A DNA stretch of 64,000 nt from Chryseobacterium sp. Bi04 (GCF_918698085.1 NZ_CAKKLP010000003.1:186001-250000), one strand, 5' to 3'; positions 24,993 to 35,290 are shown, numbered from the stretch's first letter. Notes: generated by a model not told the origin, from the letters alone. Translations and numbers: made by a program.

Positions 24993-27173
24993 ATGAAAAA
25001 AATTCTATTGATTTGCTTTATGCAATGTTTTATTTTCGGGTTTTCTCAGAAATTAAAACCGGTTGCCCAGAAAATTTCAGAATATCATAATGGTAGGATA
25101 GAGTCTAAAACGTATGACTTGTTTGAAGTTAATAACAGCACTGATAAGCTGGCAGAATACAGAAAATCTGCAACAGACATTAGCGTTATTTCCCTAAAAT
25201 CTTCCGAGCTGAAAAGACTCGTTAATGAAAAACCCGATTTTATTGAAATTACATTTCCTTTTGCCGGAGGACGGCAGATTACCGTAGAAATGTATAAAAA
25301 TCAGATTTTTACCAACAGTTTCAAAGTGGTTACCAATACTGGGAAAACAGTCAGTTATACGCCGGGGGTTTATTATCAGGGAATAGTGAAAGGAAATAAT
25401 AATTCCATTGTAGCCTTTAGTTTTTTTAATAATGATATTGTAGGAGTAGCTTCTACACCGGAATTGGGAAATATAGTTGTTGGAAAAGCTAAAAATTCTG
25501 AAGATTTTGTAAGTTATTCAGACTCTAAATTGACAGGAGTAAATCCTTTTATCTGTGGTGTTGATGAATTGAAAGAAAATAATGACCAAAAAATATCATA
25601 CGATCCGAACGCCAATAAAAATACAACATTAACTCAAAACTGTGTAAGAGTCTATTATGAAGTATGTTTTAAGCCCTATCAGAATAATGGTTCCAACACC
25701 ACAACTGTTACGAACTGGCTTACGGCAATTCATAATAATATTGCTACACTTTATACCAATGATGATATAAAAACAGCCCTGAGTGAGATTTATATCTGGA
25801 CTACCCAGGATCCTTATACAGGAAGCCCAAGCAGTAATTTAAATAAATTTTCAGCGGCCAGGCAAACTTTTAACGGAGATCTTGCCCATTTAATCAATAC
25901 GCCAAGTACCACAAGTATTGCCTACCTTAATTCTCTGTGTAAAACCTACGCACATGCTTATTCCGGGATTTCCCAGACCTATAACAATGTACCGGTATAT
26001 TCATGGACTATCCAGGCAATGACTCATGAAATGGGACACGGCCTAGGATCTCCACATACTCATGCCTGCGCGTGGAATGGAAATAATACTCCCATTGACT
26101 GGTGTGGCCCCACAGCAATGCCTTCTATTATAAACAGCGAAGGACTTACGTGTACCAGTAATGTTCTGCCTCCATCAGGTACCATTATGAGCTACTGCCA
26201 TCTGATGTCAAATATTGGGATTAATTTCAGTAATGGCTTTGGTGTTCAGCCGGCAGCTTTAATAAGAAGTACAATAGACTCCAAGCCGTGTCTTGGTACC
26301 AATTGTACCACATCATGTGTTCCAAGTATTTCTTCTATAGCCCCCACTTCTACTACACAAAATTCTGCCAATATGTTCATTACGGATGCTATATCTTCAT
26401 CATGGAAGTATAAAGTTTCTAAATTGGACGGAACTAATGTGACTACAGGAAATACAAATTCTCCTTCGTTCAGTATTGCAAATCTACAGCCGGGAACATA
26501 CTACAAAGTTGACGCTGTGGGTCCATGTGCTAATGAAACCTATTATCAAAAATCTGGTCTGGTTCTTACAGATGCAGATTGGTGTGGAGGAGTACTGTTT
26601 ACAGATACAGGCGGTTCTGCCGGAAGTTATAAAAATAATGAAGAACTGGTAAAGACATTTTATCCTGCGTCAGGTTCTTCTATGACCATGACATTTACAG
26701 CATTTGATCTTGAAGAGGATTATGATTTTATGTATGTATATAATGGACCTTCTACAACTTCACCATTATTTGCCAATGGAAATAATCTGACAGGAAATAT
26801 TGTTCCCGGTCCGTTTACATCAACAGATCCTTCCGGTGCTATAACCGTAAAATTTGTTTCAGATGCAGGAGTTACCGCAAATGGCTGGAATGTGAATTTT
26901 TCCTGTAATGTTTTAGGAGTGGAAGACCTTAACACCAAAAATAATTCAATAAACATCTATCCGAATCCTGCAAAAAATATGGTGACCATCTCATCTGATG
27001 AAACATTAAAATCTTACAAAATCTTTGATGAAGCAGGAAGATTGGTGACTTCAGTTTCTTCTTTGAAGGGCAACAAAACGGAAATCAATCTTTCTTCTAT
27101 ACAGACAGGAAACTATGTAATCAGTATTGAAACAGAAAAACAGACGGTGAATAAGAAACTGATAAAACAATGA
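24993..27173 (+). CDS. Secreted M12B-like zinc metalloprotease with T9SS tail, copy 1
   Basis: This 726-residue protein starts at ATG 24993 because the signal peptide begins there (MKKILLICFMQCFIFGFSQ). The order is: propeptide-like region (about 20-200), a reprolysin-like catalytic domain (about 210-435) with HExxHxxGxxH (HEMGHGLGSPH, first His at 345) and the Met-turn GTIMSYCH, a fibronectin-like segment (about 445-520), a CUB-like domain (about 530-640, YDFMYVYNGPST) and a type A T9SS sorting domain (IYPNPAKNMVTIS to the end). It is probably exported as a zymogen and degrades extracellular protein. It is the most divergent of three tandem copies. Confidence 0.9.
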   Translation: MKKILLICFMQCFIFGFSQKLKPVAQKISEYHNGRIESKTYDLFEVNNSTDKLAEYRKSATDISVISLKSSELKRLVNEKPDFIEITFPFAGGRQITVEMYKNQIFTNSFKVVTNTGKTVSYTPGVYYQGIVKGNNNSIVAFSFFNNDIVGVASTPELGNIVVGKAKNSEDFVSYSDSKLTGVNPFICGVDELKENNDQKISYDPNANKNTTLTQNCVRVYYEVCFKPYQNNGSNTTTVTNWLTAIHNNIATLYTNDDIKTALSEIYIWTTQDPYTGSPSSNLNKFSAARQTFNGDLAHLINTPSTTSIAYLNSLCKTYAHAYSGISQTYNNVPVYSWTIQAMTHEMGHGLGSPHTHACAWNGNNTPIDWCGPTAMPSIINSEGLTCTSNVLPPSGTIMSYCHLMSNIGINFSNGFGVQPAALIRSTIDSKPCLGTNCTTSCVPSISSIAPTSTTQNSANMFITDAISSSWKYKVSKLDGTNVTTGNTNSPSFSIANLQPGTYYKVDAVGPCANETYYQKSGLVLTDADWCGGVLFTDTGGSAGSYKNNEELVKTFYPASGSSMTMTFTAFDLEEDYDFMYVYNGPSTTSPLFANGNNLTGNIVPGPFTSTDPSGAITVKFVSDAGVTANGWNVNFSCNVLGVEDLNTKNNSINIYPNPAKNMVTISSDETLKSYKIFDEAGRLVTSVSSLKGNKTEINLSSIQTGNYVISIETEKQTVNKKLIKQ

Positions 27174-27224
27174 TATAACGGACTATAATAATGATATAGA
27201 ATTAGAAATATTTAAATAATAAAT

Positions 27225-27258
27225 AACCCATAGTAGAATTATTTCTGCTATGGGTTTT
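27225..27258 (+). terminator. Terminator between protease copies 1 and 2
   Basis: AACCCATAGTAGAA pairs with TTCTGCTATGGGTT (one G-U pair), followed by TTATA. The terminator after copy 2 has the same layout with a partly different stem. Confidence 0.8.
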
Positions 27259-27333
27259 ATATATCTGCTATTCATTATTTATAATTGTTGTGATAACTGG
27301 ACATTTATTTATATTTTTAACAAAAAATTAATA

Positions 27334-29502
27334 ATGATTAAGAAAATTCTAGTATTTACTGTGTTGTTTTGGAATTTTTTCAGTTTTGCTCAGGACCTTA
27401 AACCTATAGCTAAAAAAATCCATGAATATGAAAAATTAAATTACCATGCCCCCAGGTATGGCTTATTTGAAGTGAAAAACCCCGATAATCTAATTGATCT
27501 AAGGAAAATAGCACCGGATGCTACGGTTTTTAACCTAGATACACCCAAGCTAATGAGATTACTTGCTGAAAGTCCTGAATTTCTTGAAGTATCTTTTCCT
27601 TTTGATGGCAATAAAGAAATCACCGTTCAGCTGTATAAAAAGCAGATTTTCACAGCAGATTTTAAAGTAAAAACCAAAAAAGATGAACTCGTACCTTATC
27701 ATCCTGGGATTTATTATCGTGGCATGGTAAAAGGGGATGATCAGTCTGTTGTAGCCTTCAGCTTTTTTGATAATGATGTGGTAGGAATTATTTCGACACC
27801 AACGTTGGGAAACATCGTCCTGGGAAAGATGAAGAATTCAAACGATTTCGTAAGTTATTCAGAATCTAAGCTGACTGTACAAAACAGTTTTATCTGTGGA
27901 GCAGATGAATTGAAGGAAAACAAAATTCAAAAAACACTACCTGATCCCGGACAGCTTACAAGAAGGACGATGACAGATAATTGTGTACGGGTATTTTACG
28001 AAGTAGGTTATAAACCCTATCAAAGCAATGGTTCCAATATAAACGCTACCATTAACTGGATGACTGCTATTCATAACAGTGTTGAAACCATTTATTTTAA
28101 TGATGATATTAAAGTCTCTTTAAGTGAAATGTATGTATGGACAACGCCGGATCCTTATACAGGTGGGAGTGATGCTAACTTGGCAATGTTCAAAAGTAAC
28201 AGGCCGATTTTTAATGGGGATATTGCAAATTTAATCATTTCGCCCCCAAGCTCAGGAGTAGCTTATCTCAACTCATTGTGTACTGATCTGAAATATTGCT
28301 TTTCTCCTGTTCAGGTAAACTATGACCAGTTTCCAATGTATTCCTGGACGATCTTCGTAACCACCCACGAAATGGGACATGGATTAGGATCTCCTCATAC
28401 CCATGCCTGTGCATGGAATGGTAATAATACAGCTATTGACGGTTGTGGAGCTGCATCTGGATCTCAGGGAAGTGTATGTCCTGGATCACTTCCGGGACCT
28501 GGGGGAGGTACTATTATGAGCTACTGCCACTTAGTGTCCGGTGTCGGAATCAATTTTGCGAACGGATTTGGGCAGCAGCCAGCCGAGTTAATAAGGAATA
28601 CGATTAATTCAAAAGCTTGCTTGGGTACGAACTGTACTTCTTCATGTGAAACCACTATATTGGATCTTAGTATTACGGATATAACGCAAAGCACAGCGAG
28701 CATTTTTATTATAGATGGTACTTCCATATCATGGAAATATAGGCTATCTAAAATGGATGGAACCATTGTACAGTCAGGAACCACTAATTCAAACAGTTTT
28801 AATTTAAACAGTTTAGCTCCCAATACCTATTACAATTTATATATAGGAACAGACTGTTCCGGGTCCTCAGCCTTCCAAAAACACAGAACATTTTTAACAG
28901 ATGGAGACTGGTGTGCAGGAGTACGGTTTACTGATTCGGGAGGTACTTCAGGAACGTATTCTAATGATGAAAAGCTTACCAAAACTTTTTACCCACTGTC
29001 CAATTCTAAACTGACCCTGGTTTTTAGCGAATTTAATTTGGAAAGCTTTAAAGACTATATGTATGTGTACAATGGACCTTCGGCAGGTTCTCCTTTATTT
29101 TCAAATGGCAACAACCTAACAGGTTCTCTTGTTCCCGGACCATTTGTGTCTACAGATCCTACCGGAGCGATTACGGTTGAATTCTTCTCTGATGCTACTG
29201 GTACAGCTAATGGATGGAATGCAGGATTCCTGTGTAAATTTTTAGGAGTGGAAGATATCGATGTAAAAGATAATACCATTTCAATCTATCCAAACCCTGC
29301 CAAAACAATGATCATCATTTCATCAAAAGAAAATTTAAAATCCTATAAAATTTTTGATGAAGCAGGAAGAGTAGTAACCTCGGCATCTTCTCTGAAAGGG
29401 AATAAAACAGAAATAAATCTTTCTTCCATACTAACAGGAAATTATATAATCAGTATTGAGACTGAAAAGCAAACGATAAATAAAAAACTTATAAAGCAAT
29501 AA
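27334..29502 (+). CDS. Secreted M12B-like zinc metalloprotease with T9SS tail, copy 2
   Basis: This 722-residue protein starts at ATG 27334 (MIKKILVFTVLFWNFFSFAQ signal peptide). The domain order is that of copy 1: propeptide-like region, catalytic domain with HEMGHGLGSPH (first His at 345) and Met-turn GTIMSYCH, fibronectin-like linker, CUB-like domain (YMYVYNGPSAGSPLF) and type A T9SS sorting domain (IYPNPAKTMIIIS). It is very close to copy 3 over its whole length, including the bases just before the start codon, which indicates a recent tandem duplication. Substrates are unknown. Confidence 0.9.
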   Translation: MIKKILVFTVLFWNFFSFAQDLKPIAKKIHEYEKLNYHAPRYGLFEVKNPDNLIDLRKIAPDATVFNLDTPKLMRLLAESPEFLEVSFPFDGNKEITVQLYKKQIFTADFKVKTKKDELVPYHPGIYYRGMVKGDDQSVVAFSFFDNDVVGIISTPTLGNIVLGKMKNSNDFVSYSESKLTVQNSFICGADELKENKIQKTLPDPGQLTRRTMTDNCVRVFYEVGYKPYQSNGSNINATINWMTAIHNSVETIYFNDDIKVSLSEMYVWTTPDPYTGGSDANLAMFKSNRPIFNGDIANLIISPPSSGVAYLNSLCTDLKYCFSPVQVNYDQFPMYSWTIFVTTHEMGHGLGSPHTHACAWNGNNTAIDGCGAASGSQGSVCPGSLPGPGGGTIMSYCHLVSGVGINFANGFGQQPAELIRNTINSKACLGTNCTSSCETTILDLSITDITQSTASIFIIDGTSISWKYRLSKMDGTIVQSGTTNSNSFNLNSLAPNTYYNLYIGTDCSGSSAFQKHRTFLTDGDWCAGVRFTDSGGTSGTYSNDEKLTKTFYPLSNSKLTLVFSEFNLESFKDYMYVYNGPSAGSPLFSNGNNLTGSLVPGPFVSTDPTGAITVEFFSDATGTANGWNAGFLCKFLGVEDIDVKDNTISIYPNPAKTMIIISSKENLKSYKIFDEAGRVVTSASSLKGNKTEINLSSILTGNYIISIETEKQTINKKLIKQ

Positions 29503-29535
29503 CATAATAGGTTCTCCTATGATAAAATAATAGCC

Positions 29536-29570
29536 AAACCACAGTGGAATTATTTCTACTGTGGTTTTTT
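29536..29570 (+). terminator. Terminator between protease copies 2 and 3
   Basis: AAACCACAGTGGAA pairs with TTCTACTGTGGTTT (with a G-U type mispair), followed by a T-run. Confidence 0.85.
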
Positions 29571-29656
29571 ATACATTGATGATTTTTATTCTTCTTTATG
29601 TATGGATATGCAGTGATATGTGTGTATTTATTTATATTTTTAACAAAAAATTAATA

Positions 29657-31825
29657 ATGATTAAGAAAATTCTAATGTTTACTGTGTTGTTTTGGAATTT
29701 TTTCAGTTTTGCTCAGGAGATTAAACCTGTAGCCAGAAAAATCCATGAATATGAGAAATTAAACTACCGTGCGCCAAGGTATGGCCTATTTGATGTGAAA
29801 AACCTTGATAATCTGGTTGATCTAAAGAAAATAGCACCAGACGCCACGGTTTTTAACCTGAATGTACCCAAGCTAATGAGGTTACTTGCTGAAAGTCCCG
29901 AATTCCTTGAGGTCTCTTTTCCTTTTGACGGAGACAAAGAAATCACCGTGCAACTGTATAAAAAGCAGATTTTCACCGCAGATTTTAAAGTGAAAACCAA
30001 AAAAGATGAACTCGTACCTTACCATCCGGGAATTTATTATCGCGGCATTGTAAAAGGAGATGATCAGTCTATTGTAGCCTTCAGCTTCTTTGATAATGAT
30101 GTGGTAGGAATTATCTCGACACCAGCGTTGGGAAATATCGTGCTGGGAAAGATGAAAAATTCAAGCGATTTCGTAAGTTATTCAGAATCTAAGCTGACTA
30201 TACAAAACAGTTTTATCTGTGGAGCAGATGAATTGAAGGAAAACAAAATTCAAAAAACAGCACCTGATCCCGGACAGCTTACAAGAAGAACGATGACTGA
30301 TAATTGTGTAAGAATATTTTATGAAGTAGGCTACAAACCTTATCAGGGTAATGGTTCCAATATAACCGCTACCATTAACTGGATGACCGCTATTCATAAT
30401 AGTGTTGAAACCATTTATTTTAATGATGATATTAAAGTCTCTTTAAGTGAAATGTATGTATGGACAACGCCGGATCCTTATACAGGCAATTATGATCCAG
30501 ATTTGGGAGTATTCAGAAATGGCAGGCCTTATTTTAATGGTGATATTGCCCAGCTGGTGACCTCACCTACAGCTACCGGATATGCCTACATCAATTCTCT
30601 ATGTTCAGATTTGAAATATTGTTACGCACCGGTTCAAATCAATTATCAGCAGTTTCCAATGTATTCCTGGACGGTCAACGTAACGACCCACGAAATGGGG
30701 CATGGACTAGGATCTCAGCATACCCATGCCTGCGTTTGGAATGGTAATAATACAGCCATTGATGGCTGTGGAACTCAAAGTGGAAATCAGGGAAATGCAT
30801 GTGCTGGGCCAATTCCGGGATCTGGAGGAGGTACTATAATGAGCTACTGCCACTTGATGGCCGGAGTGGGAATCAATTTTGCCAATGGATTTGGACCACA
30901 GCCAGCTGAGTTCATAAGGAATACAATTAATTCAAAAGCTTGTCTGGGTACCAACTGTACCTCTTCCTGTGAAATTACTGTGTTGGATGTAAGTATTACC
31001 GACACAACACAGAATTCAGCAAGTGCCTTTATTATAGATGGATTTTCGTCAACATGGAAATACAGGCTCTCCAAAATGGACGGAACTATTGTGCAGTCAG
31101 GAACTGTTAATTCCAATAGCTTTAATTTAAGCAACCTGGATCCTAATACCTATTATAATTTATCCATTGGAAGCGAATGTTCAGGTTCGTCAGCCTACCA
31201 AAAATACAGAACATTTTTAACAGACGGAGACTGGTGTGCAGGGGTACGATTTACAGATTCGGGTGGTGCTTCAGGAAGATATTCTAATAATGAAAAACTT
31301 ACCAAAACTTTTTATCCACTGTCCAACTCCAAACTAACCTTGGTTTTTAACGAATTTAATTTGGAAAATTTTAAGGATTATATGTATGTGTATAATGGAC
31401 CTTCAGCAGGTTCTCCACTATTTCCAAACGGAAATAACCTTACAGGGACTTTACCTCCGGGACCATTTGTATCTACAGATCCTACCGGTGCGATTACAGT
31501 TGAATTTTTCTCTAATGAATCGGGCACAGGTAATGGATGGAATGCCGGATTCCTATGTAAATTTTTAGGCGTGGAAGATATAGAGGTGAAGGATAATACC
31601 ATCTCAATCTATCCAAACCCGGCAAAAACAATGATCATCGTCTCATCAAAAGAAAATTTAAAATCTTACAAAATTTTCGATGAAGCCGGAAGATTGGTGA
31701 CTTCAGCTTCTTCTTTGAAGGGCAATAGAACGGAAGTCAATCTTTCTTCCATGCAGACAGGAAACTACGTAATCAGTATTGAGACTGAAAAGCAGACGGT
31801 GAATAAAAAACTGATAAAACAATAA
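29657..31825 (+). CDS. Secreted M12B-like zinc metalloprotease with T9SS tail, copy 3
   Basis: This 722-residue protein starts at ATG 29657 (MIKKILMFTVLFWNFFSFAQ). It is a near twin of copy 2. The zinc motif here reads HEMGHGLGSQH (first His at 345): the Pro found in copies 1 and 2 is Gln, but all ligands are kept. The Met-turn GTIMSYCH, CUB-like domain and T9SS sorting domain are intact. The catalytic-domain loop after DPYTG (NYDPDLGVFRNGRPYF) differs most from copy 2, so substrate choice may have diverged. It is closed by a strong terminator. Confidence 0.9.
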   Translation: MIKKILMFTVLFWNFFSFAQEIKPVARKIHEYEKLNYRAPRYGLFDVKNLDNLVDLKKIAPDATVFNLNVPKLMRLLAESPEFLEVSFPFDGDKEITVQLYKKQIFTADFKVKTKKDELVPYHPGIYYRGIVKGDDQSIVAFSFFDNDVVGIISTPALGNIVLGKMKNSSDFVSYSESKLTIQNSFICGADELKENKIQKTAPDPGQLTRRTMTDNCVRIFYEVGYKPYQGNGSNITATINWMTAIHNSVETIYFNDDIKVSLSEMYVWTTPDPYTGNYDPDLGVFRNGRPYFNGDIAQLVTSPTATGYAYINSLCSDLKYCYAPVQINYQQFPMYSWTVNVTTHEMGHGLGSQHTHACVWNGNNTAIDGCGTQSGNQGNACAGPIPGSGGGTIMSYCHLMAGVGINFANGFGPQPAEFIRNTINSKACLGTNCTSSCEITVLDVSITDTTQNSASAFIIDGFSSTWKYRLSKMDGTIVQSGTVNSNSFNLSNLDPNTYYNLSIGSECSGSSAYQKYRTFLTDGDWCAGVRFTDSGGASGRYSNNEKLTKTFYPLSNSKLTLVFNEFNLENFKDYMYVYNGPSAGSPLFPNGNNLTGTLPPGPFVSTDPTGAITVEFFSNESGTGNGWNAGFLCKFLGVEDIEVKDNTISIYPNPAKTMIIVSSKENLKSYKIFDEAGRLVTSASSLKGNRTEVNLSSMQTGNYVISIETEKQTVNKKLIKQ

Positions 31826-31842
31826 ACTTAAAAATATGATGC

Positions 31843-31869
31843 AAAAGCCTGATCTGATCAGGCTTTTTT
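31843..31869 (+). terminator. Intrinsic terminator after protease copy 3
   Basis: AAAAGCCTGA-TCTGA-TCAGGCTTTT: 9-10 bp stem with a T-run. Confidence 0.9.
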
Positions 31870-31962
31870 GCTGTGTTTATAACAACATCTTTTCTTTATG
31901 AGAATGATGGAAAACGGAAAGCCAGCCTTCAGCCTTAAATAAATCTGAATTCGGTCCAAGTT

Positions 31963-31995
31963 TTGCTTATATTCAGCAGAATAATTTTAACTTTG
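31963..31995 (+). promoter_or_regulatory. Promoter of the mevalonate kinase operon
   Basis: TTG at 31963-31965, a 22-base spacer and TAACTTTG at 31988-31995. The start codon is 20 bases downstream. Confidence 0.65.
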
Positions 31996-32015
31996 CAAAA
32001 AGATTTATTGTCAAA

Positions 32016-32942
32016 ATGACGAACCCTCTATTTTATGCAAAAATAATCCTGTTTGGAGAATATGGAATGATTGAAGATTCCCAGGGGCTTGTAGTACCTT
32101 ACAGCTTCTATAAAGGAACTTTAAAATTTTCAGATTTGAGCTCTGAATTTGAGCTTAAGTCAAACAGACATCTGCAAAAATATGCTGATTACCTTACCGT
32201 GCTTAATCTTTCTGATGACTTTAAATTAGATATCGAAAGCTTTAAGACTGATATTTTAAACGGACTTTTCTTTGATTCCAATATTCCTCAGGGATATGGA
32301 GTGGGAAGTTCAGGAGCTCTGGTAGCAGCTATTTTTGAAAAATATTCAATCAGTAAGCTGAATGCTGATAGCATCTCGAAAGATAATCTTAAAAAATTAA
32401 AAGCTGTTTTCGGAGAAATGGAAAGCTATTTCCATGGTAAAAGTTCAGGAATGGACCCGTTGATCTGCTATATGAATCTGCCTATTCTGATTGAAAATAA
32501 AGAAAATTTAGATAGGGTATCAATTCCGGACGGAGAAGAAGGTAAGGGAGCTATTTTCCTTATTGATTCCGGAATAACAGGTGAAACCGGGCCCATGATC
32601 CAGATTTTCTTTGAAAAAATGAAAACGGAAGGTTTCCGTAAAACATTAAAAGAAGAGTTTATCCGTTACAATAACGCTTGTATAGAATCTTTCCTTAAAA
32701 AAGATATGAATCCGTTCTTTAGAAATTTAAAGAAACTTTCTCATTGGGCATACGAACATTTCCGTCCTATGATTCCTGAAAGTATTTTTAATATCTGGAA
32801 AAAAGGGCTGGATTCTAATGCCTATTACCTTAAACTCTGCGGAAGCGGCGGCGGTGGTTATATTTTAGGATTTACCAAAGACTATGAGAAAGCAGAAAAA
32901 ATGCTTGATGGTTTCCAGAAAGAGGTGATTTACAGATTTTAA
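32016..32942 (+). CDS. Mevalonate kinase (GHMP kinase family)
   Basis: This 308-residue cytoplasmic kinase phosphorylates mevalonate with ATP in isoprenoid synthesis. Motif 1 is KIILFGEYGMIEDSQGLVVP, motif 2 (ATP-binding) is PQGYGVGSSGALVAAIFE, and motif 3 is KLCGSGGGGYILGF. GKSSGMDPLI carries the conserved region with the likely catalytic Asp. The length is typical for the Bacteroidota form. The prenyltransferase gene follows after 10 bases, so the operon supplies and uses isoprenoid diphosphates. Confidence 0.88.
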   Translation: MTNPLFYAKIILFGEYGMIEDSQGLVVPYSFYKGTLKFSDLSSEFELKSNRHLQKYADYLTVLNLSDDFKLDIESFKTDILNGLFFDSNIPQGYGVGSSGALVAAIFEKYSISKLNADSISKDNLKKLKAVFGEMESYFHGKSSGMDPLICYMNLPILIENKENLDRVSIPDGEEGKGAIFLIDSGITGETGPMIQIFFEKMKTEGFRKTLKEEFIRYNNACIESFLKKDMNPFFRNLKKLSHWAYEHFRPMIPESIFNIWKKGLDSNAYYLKLCGSGGGGYILGFTKDYEKAEKMLDGFQKEVIYRF

Positions 32943-32952
32943 ACAGGTTGGA

Positions 32953-33882
32953 ATGAATTCTGAAAAAGAAACTTTCCAATCTGAAAATTATATCTCTAAA
33001 TCTTTATTTTATAGATTTTCACAATTCGTGGGCTTTATGCTCGGAGCTCGCTTTTTTGTAGCTGCCCTGCTGACATTTGCACTCTATGTTTCCACTTTTT
33101 TTCTCTTCAATCAGGATGAAACATTCAGAAATTTTGTATTCGATTTTAAAGTTCATGGCATTATTTTCTGTACGGTCCTTACCATTTTAGCCGGTGGAAT
33201 TATCAACCAGTTTTATGATCTGGAGAAAGACCATATCGTAAAACCTTTCAGAACCAGAATTCAGAGTTTTATTAAGCAGAAGTACTTTTTATACGCGTAT
33301 CTGCTATTAAGTATTATTTCCCTGGGAGTAGCCTGGATGATTTCCCATAATGTTTTCTTTTTTTTTCTTGTTTACCAGTTTTTTATGTGGTTTTACAGCC
33401 ATAAACTGAGTAGAATACTGATCCTCAACAATCTCACTTTTGTAAGCCTTACCTTATATCCTTTCTTTGGAATGATGGTATATTATGCAACTTTTTCCAG
33501 AAAAGTAATTCTGATGGCTGTGTTTCTTTTCCTGATCCTTCTTTGTATTGATATTGTAAAAGACACCCTTACCAGGAGTGTAGACAAAGCATTCGGGTAC
33601 GTCACAATTCCCAACTATTTTAAGACTAAAAATACAAAAACCATCCTTATCTCACTGCTTCTGATCACGATGGCTGTTTCAATGAAGATTATTACCAAAA
33701 CCGGGATAACTGGTTTTATGGCTTATTATTTTGCCAGCGGGTTACTTGTAATGATCATTTGTATTTATCTGCTTTTAAATTCTTCAAGAAGAAGTAACTT
33801 CTTTACAATTAATATATTACGTTTTTGGGTTTTTGTAGGAATTATTGCAATGCTTTTGAACGGAATTGAAAGTAAATTATAA
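32953..33882 (+). CDS. UbiA-family prenyltransferase (geranylgeranylglycerol-phosphate type)
   Basis: This 309-residue inner-membrane protein has about eight helices. The first Asp-rich motif, NQFYDLEKDHIVKPFR, binds prenyl diphosphate through Mg2+; the second is in CIDIVKDTLTRSVDKAFGY. In Bacteroidota this branch is annotated as geranylgeranylglycerol-phosphate geranylgeranyltransferase; the true acceptor is uncertain. It lies 10 bases after mevalonate kinase in the same operon. Confidence 0.82.
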   Translation: MNSEKETFQSENYISKSLFYRFSQFVGFMLGARFFVAALLTFALYVSTFFLFNQDETFRNFVFDFKVHGIIFCTVLTILAGGIINQFYDLEKDHIVKPFRTRIQSFIKQKYFLYAYLLLSIISLGVAWMISHNVFFFFLVYQFFMWFYSHKLSRILILNNLTFVSLTLYPFFGMMVYYATFSRKVILMAVFLFLILLCIDIVKDTLTRSVDKAFGYVTIPNYFKTKNTKTILISLLLITMAVSMKIITKTGITGFMAYYFASGLLVMIICIYLLLNSSRRSNFFTINILRFWVFVGIIAMLLNGIESKL

Positions 33883-33946
33883 AAAAAATTCTTTAAATAA
33901 ACTAAGGTTATTATTACCTTTGTAAAACTAAATTTAATAAATAGGA

Positions 33947-35113
33947 ATGCCCATTTTTAATGATACTAAAGTTGCATTTGCAGATAAATCTGATGCACAA
34001 CTGAGAAAGGCTTACTGGATGTTTAAAATGATTGAACAGCCTGCACTTACCAGCCTTGGAACATCTGTCCTTAATTTTACAGTACACAATAATTTTCCTT
34101 TCGTAACAGGAATTGTAAAAAACACTCTGTTTGCACAATTTTGTGGAGGTGAAACCCGTGAAGAAAGTATGAAAGTTGTAAAGCAGCTTTTCAAAAGAGG
34201 AGTTGGAAGTATTTTCGATTACTCTATTGAAGGTAAGGAAGATGAAGAAACTTTTGATGCGGTTTGCAAAGAAATTAAGGCCATTGTTAGATTCTCAGTG
34301 GGAAATCCGGCCATTCCTTTTATCGTATTCAAGCCTACTGCTTTCGGAAGAATTGACTTGTATGAAGCTGTTGGAAAAGGTGCAGAGCTTACCACAAGCC
34401 AGAAAGAAGAATGGGAAAGAGTAGTAAGGAGATTTGATGAGGTATGCAGCCTTTGCCATGAAAATGATAAAAAAGTAATGGTGGATGCTGAAGAAACCTG
34501 GATGCAGGATGCTGCAGATCACCTTTGTGAAGAAATGATGGAAAAGTATAATCAGGAAAAACCGATCGTTTGGAATACCATCCAGATGTACAGAACAGGA
34601 AGACTGGAATACATGGAAGCAAACCTTCAGAGAGCAAAAGAAAAGAACTATTTCATAGGTTACAAGATTGTTCGTGGTGCTTATATGGAGAAAGAAAGAG
34701 CCAGAGCAGCAGAAAAAGGATATGCAGATCCTATTCAGCCTACCAAGGAAGCTTCAGATAAAAACTATAATGCAGGAATTGATTTTGTAATGAATCACAT
34801 GGATAAGGTTTCTGCTTTCTTTGGAACGCATAACGAAATCTCTTCAGAACTGATTATGGATAAGATGAAAGCCAAATCTTTAAGCAGTGACAATCCTCAC
34901 ATTTATTTTGGGCAGCTTTACGGGATGAGTGATAATATCACTTTCTATTTGTCTGATAAGGGCTATAATGTGGCTAAATATCTTCCATACGGACCTGTAA
35001 AGGATGTTGTTCCCTATTTGACAAGAAGAGCCCGTGAGAACACTTCTGTGGCCGGACAGACGGGAAGAGAACTGGGACTTATTAAAAGTGAACTGGAAAG
35101 AAGAAAAAAATAA
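33947..35113 (+). CDS. Proline dehydrogenase
   Basis: This 388-residue FAD enzyme oxidises proline to pyrroline-5-carboxylate, the first step of proline use. It is the stand-alone PRODH form, not the PutA fusion. The TIM-barrel carries KVMVDAEETWMQDAAD, the substrate-binding KIVRGAYMEKERARA and the C-terminal YLTRRARENTSV with the paired arginines that bind the proline carboxylate. A -7 box TACCTTTG lies at 33915-33922. A terminator follows. Confidence 0.93.
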   Translation: MPIFNDTKVAFADKSDAQLRKAYWMFKMIEQPALTSLGTSVLNFTVHNNFPFVTGIVKNTLFAQFCGGETREESMKVVKQLFKRGVGSIFDYSIEGKEDEETFDAVCKEIKAIVRFSVGNPAIPFIVFKPTAFGRIDLYEAVGKGAELTTSQKEEWERVVRRFDEVCSLCHENDKKVMVDAEETWMQDAADHLCEEMMEKYNQEKPIVWNTIQMYRTGRLEYMEANLQRAKEKNYFIGYKIVRGAYMEKERARAAEKGYADPIQPTKEASDKNYNAGIDFVMNHMDKVSAFFGTHNEISSELIMDKMKAKSLSSDNPHIYFGQLYGMSDNITFYLSDKGYNVAKYLPYGPVKDVVPYLTRRARENTSVAGQTGRELGLIKSELERRKK

Positions 35114-35134
35114 CACTTATTATCGGTACATATT

Positions 35135-35161
35135 AAGCTCACAGAAATGTGGGCTTTTTTT
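35135..35161 (+). terminator. Intrinsic terminator after proline dehydrogenase
   Basis: AAGCTCACA pairs with TGTGGGCTT (one G-U), loop GAAA-like, then seven T. Confidence 0.85.
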
Positions 35162-35290
35162 ATGGTAAGAATACAATAAATATAACAGCTTTACAGTCAA
35201 TTTATTAAGGTTAAAAAAACAATGCAGATTAGGGATATTAAATCTAATTCTCATTTGTGTTATATATATCGTAAAATAATTTTATTTTTA

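Noticed and set aside
27250..27333. Longer N-terminus of protease copy 2 from an ATG at 27250
   Set aside because: The extension covers the terminator arm of the previous gene and precedes a perfect signal peptide starting at 27334; the same applies to copy 3 (29561-29656) and copy 1 (24972-24992).
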